A stretch of DNA of 64,000 bases, from contig NZ_AKVZ01000018.1 in assembly GCF_000273745.1 (NCBI RefSeq), positions 27,401 through 91,400 on the forward strand, in the 5' to 3' direction. Shown here one piece after another: positions 58,835 through 64,000 of this stretch (position 1 is its first letter; each line of letters opens with the position of its first letter). This DNA is from Rickettsia australis str. Phillips. Lineage in GTDB: Bacteria > Pseudomonadota > Alphaproteobacteria > Rickettsiales > Rickettsiaceae. The notes under the pieces are model-generated. The model was not told where the DNA came from, searched no databases, and saw nothing but the letters and a program-made list of their open reading frames with translations. The translations under genes and the position numbers were made by a program.

Positions 58835-59788
58835 ATGAATAAATTTAAAAATATTGCTGTTTATGGAGGAGGGAGTTTCGGTACTAGTCTTGCTTCTTTA
58901 GCATCACAAAACTGTAGTAATGTTACTTTATTTTTACGTGATGAGGAAATAGCAAAAGAAATTTTACATAAAAAAACTAACATAAAATATTTAGGGGATA
59001 TTAAGTTACCTGCTCATTTACAGGCTACTACAAACTTAAGTGTAATTAAGGATTTTGAGCTAATTATTATTGCAGTGCCGTCTTATGCTTTTGATGATTC
59101 AATAAAATTATTAAAAACTCACGGCATTTCTGAAGATAATACTCTTCTAATCGCAACAAAAGGCTTTGCCCGTAATCCTACTGAACTATTTTCTGATAGA
59201 TTAAAAACTCTATTACCACATAGCTCTACAGCGTTTTTTGCAGGTCCGAATTTAGCAAAAGAACTCGCTAATAATTTACCGGCTTCGGCAAATATTGCAA
59301 GTTTAGATATAGATATAGCAAATAAAATAGCTAATAGCCTAAGTTCAAAAATTTTTACTACTAATATGACAAGCGATATTGTAACATTACAGGTAGCAGG
59401 AGCGTTGAAAAATATTTTTGCTATTAAAAGTGGAATTGATTTAGCAAATGAGCAGGGCGAGAATGCAAGAGCAACGCTTATAGTCGCTGCCTTAAAAGAA
59501 ATTATTACTTTATCTAAGGTCTTTGGAGGTATGCACAAAAATTCTGATATTTTGCTAGAGGCAGGAGTAGTAGGCGATTTAGTGCTTACTTGTTACTCTT
59601 TAGGTTCACGTAATACAAATTTTGGTTATGAGCTTGGAATTAGTAGCGATAAAAAGAAATTTTTACAGGAATATAAACAGCTAGTAGAAGGAAGAGAAGC
59701 ATTAAAATTAGTTTTAGATTTGATCAAAAAATATGATTTACATATGCCTATAATTTCTGAAGTGGCTAGCTATGTTATTCCTGCATAG
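58835..59788 (+). CDS. gpsA: Glycerol-3-phosphate dehydrogenase (NAD(P)+)
   Basis: GpsA makes sn-glycerol-3-phosphate from DHAP for phospholipid synthesis. The nucleotide loop is VYGGGSFGTSLASLA. FFAGPNLAKELANNLPASAN is the phosphate region, and LQVAGALKNIFAIKSGI holds the catalytic Lys (in LKN). LVLTCYSLGSRNTNFGYELG is the substrate-binding tail. The length of 317 aa is normal. It is the lipid-side partner of cdsA found elsewhere in the window. Confidence 0.95.
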   Translation: MNKFKNIAVYGGGSFGTSLASLASQNCSNVTLFLRDEEIAKEILHKKTNIKYLGDIKLPAHLQATTNLSVIKDFELIIIAVPSYAFDDSIKLLKTHGISEDNTLLIATKGFARNPTELFSDRLKTLLPHSSTAFFAGPNLAKELANNLPASANIASLDIDIANKIANSLSSKIFTTNMTSDIVTLQVAGALKNIFAIKSGIDLANEQGENARATLIVAALKEIITLSKVFGGMHKNSDILLEAGVVGDLVLTCYSLGSRNTNFGYELGISSDKKKFLQEYKQLVEGREALKLVLDLIKKYDLHMPIISEVASYVIPA

Positions 59789-59824
59789 GTGTGGCGTTGT
59801 TGCATGGAACGAAAAACCTACTCT

Positions 59825-59857
59825 ATGTCATTCCCGCCTACACGGGAATGACATAAA
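59825..59857. repeat. Nested type II palindrome with outer arms
   Basis: The inner hairpin tatgtcattcccgcc...gggaatgacata is flanked by gcgttgttgcatgg (59794-59807) and ccatgcaacaatgc (59863-59876), which pair at 13 of 14 positions. Confidence 0.85.
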
Positions 59858-59949
59858 ATGACCCATGCAACAATGCTTCCTAGCAATGACGATTGATTAT
59901 AGCTATAATAAGCTCTTCATCTGTTCTCGCTCTAATTTTTCTTGTTTAT

Positions 59950-60378
59950 CTAGTTTATTAAACATTCTTTATAAAAACTGTTTGTTATATATACAAGTTC
60001 TATTTCAGGCTTTAATTCAGAAGATTTAAGTATTACTACATCCTTGAAAGTAATCACTTTATCAGCTTCTTCTTCTAAACTATATTTATCTTTTAAAATG
60101 TTATAAAACTCTTCAAATTTATTTTTATCTATAGTTAAAATAACGGCTTCTATTACATTAAAATCATTATATTTTACTAAAGCTTTAGATATAGTTTTTA
60201 CATTTGATTCTATATAATAATTATATCCTTGCCAATAATTAGGTTCTTTATTGATGATTTTGTATTTTTTTGTTAGATCTATATTGGTAGTTTTATTTAA
60301 TTCAAGACCAAGCGGCATAGGATTAGAGTAGGTATTTAAACAAAAAAATATAATTAATAATAGTAATAGATTTTGCAT
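59950..60378 (-). CDS. Hypothetical exported protein, 142 aa, C-terminus altered by a frameshift
   Basis: A signal peptide (QNLLLLLIIFFCLNTYSN) precedes a mature part of about 120 residues with alternating strands (NYYIESNVKTISKALVKY, AVILTIDKNKFEEFYNIL). I do not recognise the family. The frame ends SFYKECLIN at 59950, but the neighbouring frame from the same point reads FNKLDKQEKLEREQMKSLL and stops at about 59894. Loss of one A would turn KEMFNKLDK into KECLIN, so the natural tail was probably 17 residues longer. The start codon sits a few bases from a type VI repeat. Confidence 0.55.
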   Translation of the reverse strand: MQNLLLLLIIFFCLNTYSNPMPLGLELNKTTNIDLTKKYKIINKEPNYWQGYNYYIESNVKTISKALVKYNDFNVIEAVILTIDKNKFEEFYNILKDKYSLEEEADKVITFKDVVILKSSELKPEIELVYITNSFYKECLIN

Positions 60379-60382
60379 AAAT

Positions 60383-60526
60383 ATACTCGTTAAACTTGAA
60401 AAATTTGCTACGTCGTCTTTGTAAGTCCTAGGATGCTCACGTATTAAATATACGCTCTGCTCCTCGGCTTACAGACTCCTTGATTTTTTCCAAGTTGAAC
60501 TTCGTATCTCAACTCTTCATTTCACA
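60383..60526. repeat. Type VI element
   Basis: It starts atactcgttaaacttgaaaa and ends ttttccaagttgaacttcg, with inverted ends. It lies directly upstream of the minus-strand hypothetical gene and may separate it from its promoter. The rest of the 60379-60675 gap is AT-rich with nothing recognisable. Confidence 0.75.
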
Positions 60527-60675
60527 GGAGTATATAATATTAAACAACAAATCTTAAATACCATAATATTGATTATATTTCAATTAAAAATTAATAAAAT
60601 AAAAATCTTTACAAAATTTAGTGAAAAAAAATAAAACCTCATATATTATAAGTAATTATATCTTTAGCTCATTAC

Positions 60676-61605
60676 ATGATAATCTTTAGTATAGTTTTTT
60701 TTAAAACCGTTTCGGTATTATTAAGTGTAGTAATAGGATTTTTAGCAGGTAAATATTCAAATGTTGAAAGAGATAGTATCTCTTCGTTACTATTCTATTT
60801 TATATCGCCTATAGTATTTTTTACGATACCTGCTAGTACAACTTTAACACTTTCGGCATTAAGCGTTACGGTCGTAACATTTGTAATTGCAACACTCTTA
60901 TCACTTTTTTCTTATTATTTTTTTGGTAAATTTTGGCAGGATCATACACGTAATATTATAGCTTTGTCTGCAGGTACGGCAAATGGTGGATATTTTATGT
61001 TGCCTATAGCTGCAGCACTTTTCGATGATTATACATTAAGTATTTATATGATGGCGGTGATAGGAGTTAATATTTATGAATGTTCCGTCGGCTTTTATAT
61101 TTGTATGCGCAGTTTTGCTAATACCACCGATAGTATATTAAAAGTAGTAAAATTACCGATTTTAAACGCTTTTTTCTTGGGATGTTTATTTAGTTATTGT
61201 GGTTTTACTTTACCAGATTTTTTAGATGATTTTATATATAATATGAAAGGTTCTTTTTCAATACTCGGTATGGTGATGGTGGGGCTTGCTCTTTCGTCTC
61301 TACAAAGGTTTGAAGTTGATATAAAATTTACTCTTGCTACTTTTGTTGCTAAATTTCTATTCTATCCTTTGGGGGTAGGGTTATTTATCATGTTTGATCA
61401 TTTTATAACAAAATGGTATAACAATGATTACTATAATGCTCTAAAACTACTTTCTACGGCACCACTCGCAGCAAATACTATAGTTATAGCGAATTTACAG
61501 AAATTTTATCCTGAGAAAGTTGCAGCTACCGTATTTTTATCTTTGCTTTTTGTAGTTATATATATGCCGACAATGGTCAGTATATTTTTAAGTGACTTAA
61601 ATTAA
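60676..61605 (+). CDS. AEC-family transporter (auxin efflux carrier/MdcF-like)
   Basis: An inner-membrane permease of 309 aa with about ten helices in two halves. The first helix pair SVLLSVVIGFLAGKYSNVER and LLFYFISPIVFFTIPAST fit the family start. The middle has the hallmark LSAGTANGGYFMLPIAAALF, and the second half has LGMVMVGLALSSLQRFEVDI and LLSTAPLAANTIVIANLQKF. Substrates in bacteria include dicarboxylates such as malonate. The substrate here is not known. An alpha/beta hydrolase gene follows 57 nt later and may be co-transcribed. Confidence 0.85.
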   Translation: MIIFSIVFFKTVSVLLSVVIGFLAGKYSNVERDSISSLLFYFISPIVFFTIPASTTLTLSALSVTVVTFVIATLLSLFSYYFFGKFWQDHTRNIIALSAGTANGGYFMLPIAAALFDDYTLSIYMMAVIGVNIYECSVGFYICMRSFANTTDSILKVVKLPILNAFFLGCLFSYCGFTLPDFLDDFIYNMKGSFSILGMVMVGLALSSLQRFEVDIKFTLATFVAKFLFYPLGVGLFIMFDHFITKWYNNDYYNALKLLSTAPLAANTIVIANLQKFYPEKVAATVFLSLLFVVIYMPTMVSIFLSDLN

Positions 61606-61662
61606 TAACATGATGACAATGATTTTTTTAAATTTATTCTAAATTGGTATTAATAGGTTCAT

Positions 61663-62535
61663 ATGAAAATTAATTCAATAAAAATTGGTCCCTATATTAA
61701 TTTATTACCTCTTCAATATATACCGAAACATAAAATTTCTTATGTGGAATTCGGTGATCCTAAAAATAAAAATATAATAGTATGTGCTCACGGCTTAACT
61801 AGAAATGCTCATGATTTTGATAAAATAGCTAAAGAGTTGAGTAAAAATTATAGAGTAATTTCAATAAATTATCCCGGTCGTAGTGATAGTGAAAATTTTA
61901 AAAAAGCTAATCATTATAACTATACGACTTATATTAAAGATACGTTATTTTTTTTTAAAAGGCTAAATATCAAAAATCCTATTTGGCTCGGTACTTCAAT
62001 GGGCGGTATTATAGGTATGGTACTTGCCAGTAAATATAAAAATATTTTTAAAGCCTTAATATTAAATGATATAGGGGCGTTTATTGATGCTGCTCCTTTA
62101 ATGAAAATTGGAGGTTATGCTAAAAAAACGATACTCTTAGATGATTTGGCTAGTGCAAAAGAACATTTAAAACTTATTTATGCACAAATCGGTATTAAAG
62201 ATGAAGAAGATTGGGATTATTTAACAAAATATAGCGTAATTTCTACATTCGGCGGAAAATATAAAATGAATTATGATCCTGCTATAACAAAAGGAATGAA
62301 AAATGCTAGTAATCAAGAAGATGTTAAACTATGGTCCGTATGGAATAAAATAAAATGTAGAATATTAGTAATTCATGGGATGAAATCTCAAATTTTAACA
62401 AAATCTACTGTTAAAAAGATGCAAGAAACAAAAATTTTTGATCTTTATGAAATAAAATATGCCGGTCATGCTCCTTCCCTAATGAATTTTGAAGAAATTA
62501 ACTATATCAAATCTTGGTTAGAGAAGAAGTCTTGA
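61663..62535 (+). CDS. Alpha/beta hydrolase
   Basis: A soluble alpha/beta-fold hydrolase without signal peptide. The oxyanion loop is VCAHGLTRNAHDFDKIAKEL. The nucleophile elbow GTSMGGIIGMVL gives the catalytic Ser at about residue 112. The Asp is not certain. The catalytic His is in YAGHAPSLMNFEEI near residue 265. SINYPGRSDSE after the second strand is typical. The length of 290 aa is normal. The substrate cannot be inferred, since many esterases and haloalkane dehalogenase-like enzymes share this pattern. Confidence 0.87.
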   Translation: MKINSIKIGPYINLLPLQYIPKHKISYVEFGDPKNKNIIVCAHGLTRNAHDFDKIAKELSKNYRVISINYPGRSDSENFKKANHYNYTTYIKDTLFFFKRLNIKNPIWLGTSMGGIIGMVLASKYKNIFKALILNDIGAFIDAAPLMKIGGYAKKTILLDDLASAKEHLKLIYAQIGIKDEEDWDYLTKYSVISTFGGKYKMNYDPAITKGMKNASNQEDVKLWSVWNKIKCRILVIHGMKSQILTKSTVKKMQETKIFDLYEIKYAGHAPSLMNFEEINYIKSWLEKKS

Positions 62536-62601
62536 GGTCATTTCTGCGTGGATATTAAATCGTCATTGCGAGGGGTGAAGGGCTTTATTGCAGGGCTCTT
62601 A

Positions 62602-62721
62602 TGTCATTCATGCGCAAGCAGGAATCCAGAAACAAAAGATATTAAATACAGCAAATTTTTGAAATTAAAAACTCGATTTATCTTGCTTTATGCTGGATTC
62701 CTGCCTACGCTGGAATGATAC
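62602..62721. repeat. Type II element, degenerate long form
   Basis: The ends are tgtcattcatgcgcaagcag and cctacgctggaatgata, with inner aaatccag-like copies. It lies between the hydrolase gene and trxB. Confidence 0.7.
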
Positions 62722-62755
62722 AGAGATCATTTAAATTAATTAACAAATAATAATT

Positions 62756-63688
62756 ATGAAAATTACTACTAAAGTACTAATAATAGGTTCAGGTCCTGCT
62801 GGTCTAAGTGCCGCTATTTATACGGCTAGAGCCGCTCTAAAACCAATATTAATTAATGGTATGCAGCCAGGTGGGCAGCTTACAATTACCACCGATGTTG
62901 AGAATTATCCCGGATTTGCAGAAACAGTGCCAGGATCTTGGCTTATGGAGCAGATGTCTATGCAGGCTAAAAATGTCGGTACAGAAATTATTAGTGATTA
63001 TGTAGAAAAAGTGGATTTATCAAAGAGGCCTTTTAAAGTATTTACAGGATCAGGAAATGAATATGCAGCAGAAAGTATAATCATCTGTACTGGTGCGGAA
63101 GCAAAATGGCTGGGTATAGCTTCGGAGCAAGAATTTATGGGGTTTGGTGTTTCGGCATGTGCTACTTGCGATGGTTTCTTTTTTAAGAATCAAGAAATAG
63201 TTGTAGTAGGGGGAGGGAATAGTGCAGTAGAAGAAGCTTTATACTTAACCAATCATGCTAGCAAAGTTACTATAGTGCATAGAAGAGATAGTTTTAGAGC
63301 TGAGAAAATATTACAAGATCGATTATTTAAAAATCCTAAAATATCGGTAATTTGGGATCATGTAGTAGATGAGATTGTAGGTAGCAATAAGCCAAAATCC
63401 GTTACCGGAGTTAAAATTAAAAATGTCCACACCAAAGAGATTAGTTTATTGAATTGTAGCGGTGTATTTATAGCTATCGGGCATGCACCGAATACGGGGT
63501 TATTTACTGGACAAATTGCAATGGATGACGATAATTATATCATCACGAAATCAGGTACAACCAAAACTAATGTAGAAGGTGTGTTTGCTGCCGGTGACGT
63601 TCAGGATAAAATTTATAGACAAGCAGTAACTGCTGCAGGAACAGGCTGTATGGCAGCTCTTGAGGCTGAAAAATTTTTGAATAAATAA
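62756..63688 (+). CDS. trxB: Thioredoxin reductase
   Basis: TrxB reduces thioredoxin with NADPH via FAD. The FAD loop is IIGSGPAGLSAAIYTARA. The redox CxxC is SACATCDGFFF near residue 135. The NADPH loop is VVVGGGNSAVEEALYLTNHA, with HRRDSFRAEKIL contacting the 2'-phosphate. The terminal FAD motif is GVFAAGDVQDKIYRQAVTAA. The length of 310 aa is normal. It stands alone after a repeat. Confidence 0.97.
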   Translation: MKITTKVLIIGSGPAGLSAAIYTARAALKPILINGMQPGGQLTITTDVENYPGFAETVPGSWLMEQMSMQAKNVGTEIISDYVEKVDLSKRPFKVFTGSGNEYAAESIIICTGAEAKWLGIASEQEFMGFGVSACATCDGFFFKNQEIVVVGGGNSAVEEALYLTNHASKVTIVHRRDSFRAEKILQDRLFKNPKISVIWDHVVDEIVGSNKPKSVTGVKIKNVHTKEISLLNCSGVFIAIGHAPNTGLFTGQIAMDDDNYIITKSGTTKTNVEGVFAAGDVQDKIYRQAVTAAGTGCMAALEAEKFLNK

Positions 63689-63715
63689 TAAATTTCCTAA
63701 AAAAAGACATAATCA

Positions 63716-63745
63716 TATAAGAATTTATTAATTTAAATTCTTATA
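63716..63745. terminator. Perfect 12-bp AT-rich hairpin after trxB
   Basis: The arms tataagaattta (63716-63727) and taaattcttata (63734-63745) are exact complements with a 6-nt loop. It lies 27 nt after the trxB stop. The lack of GC pairs makes it a weak terminator candidate. Confidence 0.35.
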
Positions 63746-63801
63746 TTGAAAATTATAGCAATATACTCTTTCTTTCTAATTTTATAAAATAGAGAAGGAT
63801 T

Positions 63802-64000
63802 ATGCCTATACAACACTTAACTTCAGAGAAAAAAATGGGAAATTTTTTAAAAGCTATAGGAGGCAGAGATAGGTGTTACAGAGGTAACTGATAATAAAGT
63901 CATTTTTATAAAACAACTTCTAAAGACTTAGAACATTTTCGTACATTATTAGCATCTCCTGATGAATTAAAGAAGAATGTGATACATGCTTTATTTAATG
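63802..64000 (+). pseudogene. Broken gene running off the window edge
   Basis: An ATG at 63802 follows a fair ribosome binding site (agagaagga) and opens MPIQHLTSEKKMGNFLKAIG. The frame then ends at two stops near 63887. The next frame continues EIGVTEVTDNKVIF and a third reads KTTSKDLEHFRTLLASPDEL, then KKNVIHALFN to the edge. Two one-base shifts are needed to join them. I do not recognise the family. The rest of the gene lies beyond the window. Confidence 0.55.

Overview
This 64 kb window is chromosomal DNA of a Rickettsia, most likely a spotted-fever-group or related species (my inference; no marker here fixes the species). The base composition is strongly AT-rich. Housekeeping genes carry Rickettsia palindromic elements (RPEs) inserted in frame. 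Many genes are at various stages of decay. Several genes are typical of alphaproteobacterial obligate intracellular bacteria: BamF (DUF3035), DUF3576, TimA/Tim44, RNase J and a cytochrome aa3 oxidase. I see no rRNA, tRNA, CRISPR array, prophage or intact insertion sequence.

Layout. 1-8 kb: an unknown 358-aa protein, an exported LD-carboxypeptidase, AddB (three RPE insertions), a decayed small secreted protein, a class I glutamine amidotransferase and cytochrome oxidase subunit I. 8-13.5 kb: a heavily decayed HEAT-like gene between coxA and coxB, CoxB with an RPE in its leader, a cytidylyltransferase with a lipoprotein leader, an M23 endopeptidase, LspA and BamF. 13.5-18.5 kb: murD, ftsW, murG (split by an RPE) and a lipoprotein. 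18.5-25.1 kb: a dead zone with one decayed helical gene and a complete tripartite RND efflux operon (outer-membrane channel, adaptor, MdtB/C-like pump) in which all three genes are broken. 25.3-27.2 kb: a glycosyltransferase and a dead Rpn-type nuclease gene. 27.3-37.7 kb: dapF-mtaB, pheS-pheT-dnaN, a DUF3576 protein and leuS. 38-42.8 kb (minus strand): uppS-cdsA-ftsB, an RNase D-like exonuclease and an OmpR/EnvZ-type two-component pair. 42.9-46.2 kb: ilvE, dapA-smpB and a DsbA-like protein. 46.6-53.5 kb (minus strand): sucC-sucD, a dead cytochrome b561, an S9 peptidase, TimA, RbfA and a VTT/DedA-like membrane protein. 53.7-64 kb: an RDD protein, recR, a dead AmpD-like amidase, nadK, rnj, gpsA, a small exported protein, an AEC transporter, an alpha/beta hydrolase, trxB and a broken gene at the edge.

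How the genes work together. Much of the intact content serves the envelope: precursor synthesis (dapA, dapF), lipid-linked assembly (murD, murG, uppS), septation (ftsW, ftsB), wall turnover (LdcA, M23 peptidase), lipoprotein maturation (lspA), phospholipid synthesis (cdsA, gpsA) and outer-membrane assembly (BamF). Respiration (coxA, coxB, sucCD), translation (pheST, leuS, smpB, mtaB, rbfA) and DNA maintenance (dnaN, recR, addB) make up the rest.

The most striking theme is repeat invasion. I distinguish six palindromic element types by sequence; the labels are mine: type I (DRGI/SRGMT-coding, ends like tgtcatcccgtgg), type II (ends like tgtcattcccgc), type III (cattgcgag...caatccag), type IV (coding EEFKG...KLPLEA), type V (coding FRQDEF...AER) and type VI (ctcgctgaatttgaaaaattggc). 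They occur between genes, inside essential genes and at gene ends, where they supply false start codons and real stop codons.
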